A DNA stretch of 64,000 bases from NCBI GenBank assembly GCA_033060915.1, contig CM065397.1, positions 17,535,501-17,599,500 of the forward strand. The letters are read 5' to 3'. Position 1 is the stretch's first letter. Each line of letters begins with the position of its first letter. Under the pieces are notes generated by a model. That model was not told the origin of the DNA and did not search any database. It was given only the letters and a program-made list of their open reading frames with translations. Both the position numbers and the translations under genes were made by a program. The stretch is from Euryodendron excelsum. Its lineage: Eukaryota > Streptophyta > Magnoliopsida > Ericales > Pentaphylacaceae. This document shows positions 34,879 through 46,726 of this stretch, piece after piece.

Positions 34879-37800
34879 TGTAAGCATTCAATTTTTGCCT
34901 ACTTGGCAATCTCTGGCCCAACCAGACTCACATTCAAACTGACACAGACACATTCAAGTCTAAACCAATTTTGCGGGCCTGCAGGGCCCAATAAAGGCAA
35001 AATGACCAAGATGCCCTTTACGGCATTACTTAGTCTAATTCTAGTTGGCACGTCTTCTTAAAGACGGTAAATCCCTATTTCAACCTCAATTTCAATTCCA
35101 ATTCTAGTCCAAGTCAATCAAACTCAATTCGATACGCCTTTCGAGAAAGTTAATTCCTCAAACGATAAGTCTATCTAGTCTAGCGCGTTTACCAAAAAAA
35201 CTCATCGGAATGGTAAACCCCTTCAAACTTGTAGACTGAGACGAAACCCAAGTCCTTGAGATGGTTGAACGGTTCATTTCTGGTACCTACTAGCCAGCTA
35301 ATATAGAATGTCTGTTATTCGGCACGTCTTTAACGAAAGTTGATTCCTCATACGATAAGACTACCCAGTAGCTTCTTGAGATCAGGCAGTCTCCAGAATA
35401 AATGCACACTATCAAAGTAGCAGAAACACTCACAAACATCGCAACCGTCAGAGTGGTGGAAACACTCACAAACTGGTCAACATTGGGAATTGCCAACTAA
35501 ACCCCTATGTCATGGAACCGAACACGCCTTTTGGCTGTGACACGTTTACCGAAGGACGGGATACTTTTGAAAACCAACTCATCACACACCGTCGGAGGAC
35601 GAAAACATTTAAAACCCAAGTCAATACCAATGCCTACTAGCTCAATTCGGTAAAAAAATGACCAAACTGCCCCTTGGGCCTTTCCAGCACTCTTTTCAAG
35701 AAAGTACCTAAATCCTCAGAGCGGTAACTCCACCCTTTCAAGATTGTCCCTAAGACAATCTGGCACGTCCTAGTGGCTTCTAGTAGGTTTCGGATCAATT
35801 CCGAGATTATCCAGTCAAAATGACCATTTTGCTCCTAGGCATCCAATCGCCTCTGGGAACCACACCGACTTTGGGTATCAAATCGATAACCTCCTGAAGA
35901 TGCTTTTAATAGTATTATTGACCTTCCAACACTTTTTTGGATCATTTCTAGTTTATTCCGGCAAGCCCGATGCAAGATGACTGTTTTGCCCTTGGTGGAC
36001 CGATCGCCTTTTCTAACTACACCCGCTCTGGGTATTAAACTAGCAACCCCTTGGAATATTCTCGATACTTTTTCCAACTTTCAAACCTTCTCACGGGTCA
36101 CTCCGAGTCCATTCCAGTGTTTTTTCGGTTCAATTGATCGTTTTGCCCCTAGTGGGCTAGTCAACCTTTTCAACTGTTCTAACTTTATTTCTTAAGTCTG
36201 TTACCTCTGGAATGCTCTTTTAAGGGTTCCTATCTATCCCCAACCTTCCGGATCATTCCCTAACATTCTGAAGTCACTCCTATTAGAGCCCAGCCAAAAA
36301 TTGCATGGTAGTCACTAGGATAGGCGCCTAAATCTTTTACCTTGCATCTTAAGGGTTGAAAGATACTTTTCTTACAGTCTTAAAACTTTCCTAAATTGCT
36401 ATGCCGCTAGGAGTGATGCCAATGTAATTTTTTCCCTGGCACCACTGCAACAGGCACCAAGGTGTTTTTAATTACCTATAAATACAGACCCTCCCTCTGC
36501 GTAAAAAGGTTTGCAAACTTAGTCCAGAAATTTTGCCTCTCTGAAAATAGAGCTTGAAATCTCTCCAAACCCTAATTCTCTCAAGCTCTTCAAGCCCTAG
36601 CCTCCATACACTCAAACCCTAGCCTCTATACACCTTATACACTCAAACACAAGCCTCCAAGCATCCATTGAAGGTCAAGTGCTGTATCTTCAAAGCTCTC
36701 AAAGTTCAAGTCGAGTAAGGCAAACAAAGCAAGAAAAATACGAGGTTGGTTTTGTATTTACTTTTATGCAATTCCCCCCCCCCCCAATCTATCTCCTCTT
36801 TTCTAGCCCGCTTGGGTTTTCTTCTATTTTAATCCTCATCTTCTACCTCCTCTTCTTACATGTTTGAAATAAGAGACTCCTCGATTCATGTTTAGGAAGG
36901 ACTGCTGAAGGTCACTGTGCTTGAGGCTTTCTTCTAGTTCAATTTTTGATGGTGTGGGCTCGACCCCTTAATTATGTGATGAAGCCTAACCTTGTATGTT
37001 CACGACTCTATTACATTGTAGTTATCATGTTCATACATTGCATACAATATTTCATTCAAAGTTCTTTTTCAAAACTTACATTCAAAATCTCTTTCTTTCA
37101 AACTTGTTTTCAAGATCACACTCCTAGGATGAGTCTAGCCATTCCATGGTTAGGGTTATTTTAGGAAAGTGTTATATCTAATGTGATCATTATGGTTCAT
37201 ATTTTAAATCCCAGTTGTTTTCAAAATCACAACATTAGAATGATTCTAATCTTTTCATGATTAGAATCGTTTTAGGAAAGTGAGATATTCATGAGACTTG
37301 TAAAAGTCTATATTCAAATCTCTTTCCTAATAATTTTGCAAATCTATTTCCTAAAAACTCTTTTAAAAAATTTACTTCCTAAAAACTCTCTTCAAAGATC
37401 TACTTTTCAAAAACCCTTTGTCTTGGAGTTCAATTCAAGCCCTAGAATCCATGATTAGAAAACCGTAACTCCTTTCTTAAAATCATGATTTCCTATTTTG
37501 CCTCAAATCATAGATTTTAAAAGCTCAATCTTTCTAATTTCATGTCAAATCAAATCTTCCAATTTAGAAAACCAAATCAAATCTTTCAATTTTGGAAACA
37601 AAATCAAATCATCTATTTTTGGAAATAAAATCCAATCTTCTATAAATTTTTCCTAATTTCAACCTTTCTTAATTTTAAACTTTCAAACCTTTTCTAATTT
37701 CAAACTTTCTAACTTTTCCTAATTTTAAGTTTTCAAATCTTCCTTAAATTCAAACTTTCAAATATTTCCAAAGTTCAAATCTTTCTAAATTCAAAACTTT

Positions 37801-39264
37801 TCCAATTCAAATCTTTCCAAAATCAACTAATTCCTAAAATGAAAACTTGTCGAAAATGAAACTTCCTTGATTTGACACTTTCCTAAAATGAAACTTTCCT
37901 ATTTTTAGACTTTCTTAATTCAAAGCTTTCCAAAATTCATTTTTTTCCTAAATCCTAACTTTTTAAATTCTTTCAAATCAAATAATCAAGACAAGTCTTT
38001 ACAAGTCTTTTCAAGTCAAGTGTTTCTAAATCAAATCAAATCTTTTTCAATCTTTCCTAATTTTAAACTTTTCTAATTTGAAACTTTTCAAAATCGAAAC
38101 CTTTCCTAATGTGAAACTTTCGAAAATCGAAATCTTTCCTAATTTGAGACTTTCCAAAATCGAAACTCTTTTAATTTGAACCTTTTCAAATCAAACTTTT
38201 CAAGTTCAAAACAAACCTCTTAAGTTCAAATCAAGTTTTTTCAATTCAATTGCATGCTTCAAACTTAGGTTACCCAAGTCCTAAAGTGTCAAAACCTTAG
38301 TTCAATCCGAACCCTAAAGTTAGGAAGTTTCAACTCTTTTCTAAACCAAGATGGTTTTCAAATTTCAATTCAAGTTAAATTAATTTCAAAGTTCAAATTT
38401 ATCTTTCCAAATCAAGTCCAAATTCTACTTCAAAGTTCAATTTCAAATTCTCAAGTTCAATTTTAAATCCAAGTTCGATTTCAAATCAAAATTCAATTTC
38501 AAATCTTCTGTTCAAAGTTCAAATCAAACCCTTTTCAAATCAAACATTTTCAAGTTAAACTTTTCAAAAACCTAAAAGTGTCTATTTTCAATTGGACCCC
38601 GAGTCTGAACTACGACTGATTTGATTCTTAACAAAGGGATACGTAGACAACCCTCATGGGTGCGGTCACAATCTTTTTCAAGTTTCCAATTCCACAACTT
38701 TTTTAAGCTTCAAATTTGTTTTCAAAATCAAATCTTTTCTTTGCACTTGCATGTCATGTATCATATAGATCTTTTCAAAGTAGATATAATTGGACCTTTG
38801 TTAATCAAAGATTCTAATTGAGTGAACCTAGGCTGAATAGACATGTAGGTACCGCAAGGGCAGGATAGGGTGATAGCCTAGTATATCTTTCCTATACGTA
38901 ACCAACCTCCGAACCTAGAATCACTGTTTTCAAAGACTAAAAACGAAGTTATTTTCAAAAAGGGCTTAAATCTTTCCAAAGGTTGCCAAACAACCTATTT
39001 TTTAAAAACCCCTCTCTTAAGGCAAAACCTTTTCAAAAACCCTAAGTTTAATCTTCGAATTGCACTTAGTTTTAAGTGACCTATCTCACTTTAACAAAGT
39101 TAAGTAGCGACTCCATACTTTTTTCAAAAGCTCTTATTCAAATAAATTTTCAATTCAAATCTAGTCGCACTTGTCCTTCTAGGAGGATGAGTTCTAACGA
39201 GAGAATATTGTATTTTTTTTTTCACTTATGTGTTTTCTCGAGTACGAAAAATCAGGACGCGATA
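34879..39264 (+). mobile_element. solo LTR of a Ty3/gypsy Ogre/Tat-like element (4.4 kb)
   Basis: The ends are TGTAAGCATTCAATTTTTGC and CGAAAAATCAGGACGCGATA (last CA mutated to TA). The 3' part has the Tat/Ogre signature: GATACGTAGACAACC-TCATGGGTGCGGTC near 38639-38670, then TAGCGACTCCATA near 39104 and CTCGAGTACGAAAAATCAGG. A TATAAATA box (36477-36484) lies within 220 bases of CT-rich leader containing CAAACCCTAGCC repeats. A long TTCAAATC-rich tract (37200-38560) fills the middle. The target duplication is poor (GAGCA/GAGTT). No gag or pol is present. Confidence 0.78.
36477..36484 (+). promoter_or_regulatory. TATA box of the Ogre/Tat-like LTR
   Basis: TATAAATA is followed by a CT-rich leader, the usual U3/R layout of plant LTRs. 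No sign that it drives anything now, since the internal region is gone. Confidence 0.55.
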
Positions 39265-39432
39265 GAGTTGACACATGCAGTCGAAGGGTCGACCCATGCT
39301 ACTGTAACAATTATATTTTTAAATGTTCTATAGCTCTGATTTTGTATTTAATGCAACCTCAACTACCTCTAATGGCTAGAATCAATACTAAGGTATATAT
39401 ACAAGACCCCCACAACATTTATTCATCGAGAG

Positions 39433-41120
39433 TGTTGGCCCAAAAGATAACCTAAGAGGGGGGTGAATTGGGTTTTTCAAAAATTAATAGCAATTAAGAT
39501 TAATTAAAAACTAATTTAATCAATAGAATAACAAATCAAGATATATGCAATGCAATGTAATCAATAAAGAAATGAAAACAAAGCAAGAGAAATCACACCA
39601 AGAATTATCGAGATTCAACCACAACTTGTGCTCTAAATCCTCACCCCAAAATTCCCTTGAAGTCTCCTTCCACTATGCAATCTCCAAGTACAAAGAAGGT
39701 GCTGATTTACCAAGTACTGAGCTTACTTTTACACAAGAACTTCTTTACAAGTTCTTCCAGCTATCATGTGGTTTTGTCCAATATCCATTTCAACTTACAA
39801 GAGTTTTTCTTTTACAAGAGAACTCTCAAACTTTCACTTACAGGTGTATGAAAGTTATACACACGAATTACAAACTCTCTATCAAGAGTGGATAAGAAAA
39901 TAAAAACTCACTTAATGCCAAAATGAAGACAAAAGAAATTTTCACAATTTCTCAGCTTGATCAGTTAGTGGATGTTGTTTTTTTTATCTCTCTTCTATAT
40001 AAATGCGGTTGGAAGCTTGTATATAAACCCCTGTATTAATTTCGTCCGTTGGTGGTTGTTGGGGCTCATTTAATGCAAGTCTAGTATGTTATAACGTTAG
40101 AAAAACTAGCCGTTATTTTTCAGGTGTCGACACTTGATCTCATGTGTCAACACATCTGGCCTGCATTTTTCAGATGCTGTCCACTGTCTCCATGTGTCGA
40201 CACTTAATCATTTTGTCTTCAAACTTTAGCCTTTGTCCTCATGTGTTGACTCTTCATTTCTATGTGTTAACACATTACCCATAAATCTTCATTCATCTTT
40301 CTATTGATTAAGTTCAGCTACAGTAATACTATAAGATCTTCAAGGAGTCTTCTCCTTGGGGTATAATAATAAATCAAAATCTTCAATTCATCAAAGTTGT
40401 CTTCTATTTAATTTGGATTGTATTTAACTTTTGATAATCATCTTTTCTTTAATTTCCAAGCTGCCATAACTTCTTTCCATTAATGCCGAGCTCTTCTTCT
40501 TCATTTCCGAGCTCTCTCCATCTGTTGCTAATGACTTTTTCATCCATGTAGAGCTTCATATTCATGATGCCTCATTGCCGAGCTCTTCTTTTTGCTGCTC
40601 ATCATTTTTTCTTCTTTAGGATCACTTTAATGAGTCTTTTATAAGCCTGATGAAATCTACTCTTGAACATCTTCAATTTTTTTGAATACATACCATCTTC
40701 ATTTACTTTTCACATCCCATATGAAGTCTACTCTTGGATTCTTTGTAGAGGTTTTACAATTATGTTGAATTATCTTTTTGAACATCTTCAATCTCTTGGA
40801 ATTCAAGTCAACTTCATTGAGTCTATACACACTTGATGAAATCTTCTTTTAAACACCTTCAATTTCTTGGAATGCAAATCATTTGTTTGAAGTTGTAATA
40901 GGTGTCATTGCTCTGTTTGGTGCATTGCATGACTCTTAAAGTGTATTGCTTGATTTGGCTTGTTGTGCCTTCACTTTGATATGTAATAGACTTTTCAATT
41001 AAAACATTTAAGTCTAAATTATAATATTTATTAATTTGCACACTAAGTAGATGTATTAGTAAAATAACATAAAATTTAGTTATCATCAAAATCAACATGG
41101 GGATCAACCTTGAGTCAACA
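39433..41120 (-). mobile_element. family A solo LTR (1688 bp), nested in a family A LTR
   Basis: The plus-strand ends are TGTTGGCCCAAAAGATAACC and CAACCTTGAGTCAACA, so it lies in the opposite orientation to its host LTR. A perfect 5-bp target duplication GAGAG flanks it (39428-39432, 41121-41125). The host LTR resumes in register on both sides. Confidence 0.95.
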
Positions 41121-41708
41121 GAGAGGACATACATTTAAGTGTTGAGTTGAATCCGAAAGCATAAACCCTAATTGCTATAGTTGCTTTGCTGAGATATTGG
41201 AGCATTTACTAATCTTACACTTGTTCTATATACTCTTTGAGAGAGATACTTTGTGCAAACCTCATTTACTCTATTTGGGTGGGTTTGTAAACCTGGAGTT
41301 TGAGTGCTCTTGTTAAAAATACTTGTAAGTTTGAGTGAAGCTTAGACAAAATCACTTGAGGAGTTTGAAAGCTTGGAAAGAGCTCTTGTAAGAAGTGAGC
41401 TCGGCACTTGATCAACTAGCATCTGCTTTATAATTCTTCATTGCATAGTGGAAGAGCTTTCAAGGGGGTCTTGAGGGTGAGGACGTAGGTCACGAGTTGT
41501 GACTGAACCTCGGTAAATCATTGTGTTCATTTATTACTCTGTTTTTTATTTCTTGTTTGAGATTGTCTGACCACATTGCACACACATTTTGATTCTGCTA
41601 TTAGATTGTTTAGTCAGATTACTTAATTAGTTTTTAGTTAAAATTATTTGTGATTATTTTTGAAACCCAATTAACCCCCCTCTTGCGTTGCACTCTTGGG
41701 CCAACAAT

Positions 41709-41720
41709 TGGTATTAGAGC
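41709..41720 (+). other. primer-binding site of family A copy 2
   Basis: TGGTATTAGAGC, one mismatch to the initiator Met-tRNA complement, two bases after the LTR end at 41706. Confidence 0.88.
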
Positions 41721-41763
41721 TTGTACTCTACATTTAAAGGTTGAACATCCTTAAAGTTGGTCC

Positions 41764-42150
41764 ATGTCAACCATGTTTGGAAGCTCTCTAGGTGAGAGTC
41801 AATCCACCAATAGATTTCCCATGTTTAATAGGACAAACTACAATTATTGAAAGAATAGAATGAGAATTTATATCAAATCTGTTGACTATGAGCTATGGAG
41901 GATCATTGTCAATGATCCTAAGACTCCCACCAAGACTATTGAAAGGGTAGTCATTCTTAAACCTAAAAATGAATGAGATGAGAATGACTTGAAATTTTTG
42001 CAATTCAGTGCTAAAGCTATGAACATCTTATATTGTGTATTAGACCTAAATGAATTTAATAGGATTTCCACTTATGAATTTGCCAAGAAAATTTGAGGTA
42101 GGCTTGAAGTGACTCATGAAGGGACCAATCAGGTCCAGGAGCCCAAGATT
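41764..42150 (+). pseudogene. family A gag N-terminal fragment
   Basis: ATG at 41764 gives MSTMFGSSLGESQSTNRF, parallel to the gag start of copy 1. Conserved blocks NRMRIYIKSVDYELWRIIVN and KAMNILYCVLDLNEFNRIST follow, with stops in between. It ends abruptly just after VTHEGTNQ. Confidence 0.85.
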
Positions 42151-44656
42151 AACAACTCATACAAAATCTTCAAGAGAAAAAATATTTTATAAACTTAACA
42201 TTAGCTTAAAATAATGTTAAGACAATATCTAGCACTACAAAATTAATTGAAAGTTCTAAAAGAGCCAATATATTGTTGTCAAAAGGAACAAAATTCTATA
42301 TTGATGATGCTACGTATTCTACTACAGCTATAAGGAATTTACTTAGTTTTAAAGATATACATAGTAATTAGTATCATATAGAGACAACAAATTTAGATAA
42401 TGAAGTATATCTTTACGTTACTTCTACTATTTCATGCCAGAAGCATATATTAGAAAAACTTGCTACCTTCTCTTCTGGATTATATTATACAACTATAAGA
42501 ATTATGGAATCACCTGAAGTGATGCACCAGAATGTTTTGACCTAAAGAATTTTATACTTTGGCATGATCGCCTTGGTCATCCTGGATTAACAATGATGCA
42601 TCAAATAATTGAGAATTCACATGGACATCCACTAAAGAACTAAAAGATTCTTTTGTCAAATAATTATACATGTGCTGCTTGTTCACAAAGGGAAATTAAT
42701 TTTTAGACCATTCCCTTCAAAAGTGGTAGTTGATTCCCCAACCTTCTTATAAAGAATTAAAGGGAATATATGTAAGCCGACACACCCACCATGCGCGCCA
42801 TTTCGTTGTTTTATGATTTTAATAAATGTATCCACACGATGGTCACATGTTTGTTTACTTTATACTAGTAACGTTGCATTTGCTAAGCTCTTTGCTCAAA
42901 TCATCAGATTATGAACACAGTTTTCAAATTACCCAATTAAGTCAATACGACTGGATAATGCTGGTGATTTATATCTCAAGCTTTTGATGATTATTACATG
43001 TCAATAGGAATTGATGTTAAACATCCTATTGTACATATATACACACAAAATGGTTTAGCAGAATCTTTGATCAAACGCTTTCAACTGGTAGCTCGACCTT
43101 TACTTACGAGAACAAAATTACGTGTCTTTGCTTGGGGATATGCCATATTACATGCTGCATCATTGGTCCGTGTCGACCTACTGGTTACCACCAATATTCT
43201 CCATTACAACTTGCTTTGGGTCAACAACCAAATATTTAGTATCTACGAATTTTTGCTTGGCTCTATATGTACCAATTGCACCCCCACACTGTACTAAAAT
43301 GGGTCCCCAATGTCGATTTAAAATTTATATTTGTTTTGATTCTCTATGTATTATTAGATACTTTAAGCCTTTAACTGGAGATGTATTCATGACATATTTT
43401 GTAAATTATCATTTTGATGAGATAGTTTTTCACCACTAAGGGAGATAAGACATAATTAGAAAAGCAGCATGAAATCACTTGGAATGCTTCCACGATATGT
43501 CATCTTGACCCTCAAACAAATCAATGTGAATCATAAGTTCACAAGATCATTTATTTATAGACAATTGTAAATCAATTACCTAATATGTTCACTGACACAA
43601 AGAAGATAATAAAATCATATATACTAGTTACTAATACCCTAGCACGTATTGATGCCCTTGTATGATAATATGCTAGTATGGCAGCAAATAAATCTAAAGC
43701 ACGTCTAAAGCGTGTGAGACTTGCCAGTGCAAAAGACATAATTCCTAGAAAGAGGAAGACACAAATACATAAGTAAGTTAGTATTTCTAAAGAAATCATA
43801 ATATCTAAACCTCTAGAAGTAGAAACTCCTATAAAAGAATTCCCATACGAGAAATCTCCAAAAGGGATATCTCCTACAGAGGAAATAGTACGTAAAAGTA
43901 ATGAGATCTTAATAAGTTATATGAATACAGGAGAAAGATGGAATAGAATAAAATTATTGTCAATAACATATTTTCATTTAAAGTGGCTCTCGAAATTACA
44001 AGAAGTAATTAGGAGATTGAACCACAGACAATTGATGAATGTCGACATAGAAATGATTGGCCAAAATAGAAAGAAGCTATTAAGACATAATTAAACTCAT
44101 TAGCACAATGTAAAGTATTTTGATCTGTAGTTCAAACACCAGAAGACGTAAAACCTGTTGGATACAAATGGGTATTTGTGAGAAAACACAATGAGAAAAA
44201 TAAAATCGTGAAATGTAAACCACAACTAGTGACACAAGGTTTCTCGCAGAGACTTGGTATTGATTATGATGAAACATACTCTCCTGTAATGGACACAATT
44301 ACATTCAGATTCTTGATTAGTTTGTCCGTCTCAGAAGAACTAAATATGCATCTAATAGACGTAGTGACAACCTACTTATATGGTGAATTAGATAATGACA
44401 TATATATGAAAATTCCTGAAGGATTTAAAATGCCTAAAACAAATATTTCAAAACCTCGAAGTATATATTTTATCAAACTTCAAAGATCTATATATGGGCT
44501 AAAAAAATTTGGACACATGTGGTACAATCGTCTCAGTAATTACCTATTGAAAGAATGATATGTGAATAATCGAATTTGTCCATGTATTTTTATTAAGAAA
44601 TCAGAATCAGAATTTGCTATTATTGTAGTCTATGTTGATGATCTGAATCTTGTTAT
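42150..44656 (+). pseudogene. family B protease, integrase and RT N-terminal remnant
   Basis: The order is GAG-pre-integrase and HHCC region (about 42260-42710; LGHP-type block and CAACSQ), integrase core (about 42780-43440; RLDNAG at about 42946, TQNGLAES, GDMPYYMLHHWSV, GDVF) and the start of RT (44160-44656; LVTQGFSQRLGIDYDETYSP, IYMKIPEGFK, QRSIYGLK and an intact YVDD at 44631-44642). Many stops and frameshifts. The RT is cut 14 bases after YVDD by the solo LTR at 44657. Confidence 0.88.
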
Positions 44657-46293
44657 TGTTGACTTAAAGTTTGTTGACGTAAGGTTAATTCCCATGTTGA
44701 TTTTGATGACAACTAAACCTTGTGTTATTTTACTAATGACTCTACTTGGTGTGCAGATTAACTAAGTTCATAACTTAGACTTAAAGTTGAATATTAAGTC
44801 TAATACATGTCAAAGAGAATGCACAACAAGTTTAAGAAGCAAGCAATGAATTCTAAGAGTAATGCAATGAACCAAACAGAGGAATGATACCTATCTCTAC
44901 TTCAAGCAAATGTCTTACATTCGAAGAGATTGAAGGTGTTCAAATAAAGCTTCTATCAAGGATGCATAGTTTCAATGAAGATTGATTTGCAAGATAGACT
45001 AAAGACTTCATCAGTTGAGGAGGTGCAATGTTCAGTTAAAGATGAAGAATAGAGATGTTGTAAATGCCAAAAGAAGATCTCATTAGAATATGCAAAGATC
45101 AGTTGAAGAGGTGCAAAGATCAATTTCAGATTATGTGATTGAAGTTGCTGAGAAGATGACTCACAATAATTATTTGATCTCTACCTGGAATCCAAGTGAA
45201 AAATTCTTCTATAATATAAAGGATGCATGAAGACTAGATGTATGAAGAGATTTCATCAGGTCTGCAATGGTCTCACTGAAGTGATCTGTAAAGAAGAAAG
45301 AAGAATTGCTATCAAAGAGAGGAAATCAGAATTAAAGCATTGTGAAGCTCTACACAATTGAGGAAGCTTAGCATTGAAGAAGATACTATACAATGAAAGA
45401 AGAAGCTTTGTAAATGAAGAAGAAAAGATCAACATTGATCAAATGAAGCAGAAGATCAATATCCAATGATTGATTCAATCCAAATTGAATAAAAGTTAAC
45501 TCTGATGAGTTAAGAAGATTTGATTAGTCATCATACCCAAGGACATACTCCTTGAAGATCTTATACCTATGCTAAGATGATCTGAATCATTGGAAGATAA
45601 AATACAGAATTATGGGCAATGAGGGGACTCATGAAAATAAGGAGTCGCCTCTTGATCACAGAAACAAAAAGGCCTGAAGACAAATTGGACAATGAGGGGA
45701 CTCATGGAAATGAAGTGTCGCCTCTTGAACACAGAAGCAAAAAGCCTGGAAACCATATAGACAAAGATTGGACTCATTGAAATAAAGAGTCGCCTCATGG
45801 AGACAGACGCCAAGGCTTGAAGATAACATGATCAATGAGCGGACACATGAAGACGAAGAGTCGCCTTTTGGCAGCAGAAGTACAAGGCTTAAAGATTAAA
45901 TAATCAATGAGCGGACACATGATAATGAAGTATCGCTTCATGACAGCAGAAGCTAAAGATGTAGAGACAGAATGAACAAGGAGTCGCCTCATTGATATGA
46001 AGAGCGAACTCATGAAGTCAGTTAACTATATCTGGCAAATGCAGAAGCAGGAAGTGTCAACTCCACAGACCTGGAGCCGACTCCCTCTGATATAACGGCT
46101 ATTTTTCTTAACGTTATGAAGGACGGCTATTTTTCTTTTATTGCTCTGTTTTCTTTGCTTCTACTGATAACATTGCATTGCACATAGATTAATCACTGCT
46201 ATATTGTTTAGATTAATTTTAATTAATCTTAACTTGTATTAATCTTCGAAAAACCCAATTCACCCCCCTCTTGGGTTGTCTTTTGGACCAACA
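44657..46293 (+). mobile_element. family A solo LTR (1637 bp) inside family B RT
   Basis: The ends are TGTTGACTTAAAGTTTGTTG and GTCTTTTGGACCAACA. A perfect 5-bp target duplication GTTAT is present at 44652-44656 and 46294-46298. Removing it rejoins the family B RT after YVDDLNLV. Contains a 72-bp tandem array. Confidence 0.96.
45618..45977 (+). repeat. 72-bp minisatellite inside the family A LTR
   Basis: Five units start near 45618, 45690, 45762, 45833 and 45905. Each has CAATGAG-GGAC-CATG, then a GTCGCCTC-like core and a purine-rich tail. Other family A LTRs have the same zone with GTCGACTC cores in less regular spacing. Confidence 0.88.
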
Positions 46294-46298
46294 GTTAT

Positions 46299-46726
46299 AA
46301 CTCCTAAATAGCTTACAAGGACTGCTAGTTATTTAAAAAAGGAGTTTGAAATGAAAGATCTTGAAAAAACAAAATTTTATCTTGGCTTACAAATTAAGTA
46401 CTTATCAAATGAAATTCTCATCCAGCAGTTTACATATATAGAAAAGGTTCTAAATCTATTTTATATAGATAAAGTTCATCCATTAAGTTCTCTTATGATT
46501 GTTCGATCACTGAATGTACACAAAGATTCTTTTCACCCTAAAAAAGATAGTGAAGAAATTCTTGGTCCTGAAGTACCATATCTCAGTGTTGTTGGGGCTC
46601 TTATGTATCTTACAAATTGCACAATACCTGTATTGCATTTTCTATTAATTTACTAATAAGATATAGTTCTGCATCAATTCAAAGATATTAGAAATGGGTG
46701 AAACACATATTCTGTTACGTCCGAGG
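46299..46726 (+). pseudogene. family B RT C-terminal remnant
   Basis: Continues the RT interrupted at 44656: KKEFEMKDLEKTKFYLGLQI, then IEKVLNLFYIDKVHPLSS and VGALMYLTNCT. It is cut again, just after the KHIFCYVRG block, by the solo LTR at 46727. Confidence 0.88.

Larger units (their letters stand above)
34185..42150 (+). mobile_element. family A copia, copy 2: 5' LTR, PBS and gag start only
   Basis: The LTR starts TGTTGACTCCATGC (34185) and ends GGGCCAACA (41706). A PBS and the first about 390 bases of gag follow. The element stops near 42150, where family B coding sequence resumes within roughly 15 bases of where it was interrupted at 34184. The rest of gag, all of pol and the 3' LTR are absent. 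The LTR is split by an Ogre/Tat-like solo LTR (34879-39264) and a family A solo LTR (39433-41120); without these it is about 1.44 kb. Confidence 0.85.

Noticed and set aside
42998..43439. Two overlapping frames that look like an intact gene
   Set aside because: Both are pieces of the family B integrase in different frames, split by a frameshift.
45618..45977. Regular 72-bp array as a possible CRISPR-like array
   Set aside because: Units are contiguous imperfect tandem repeats without unique spacers, inside a plant LTR with target duplications.
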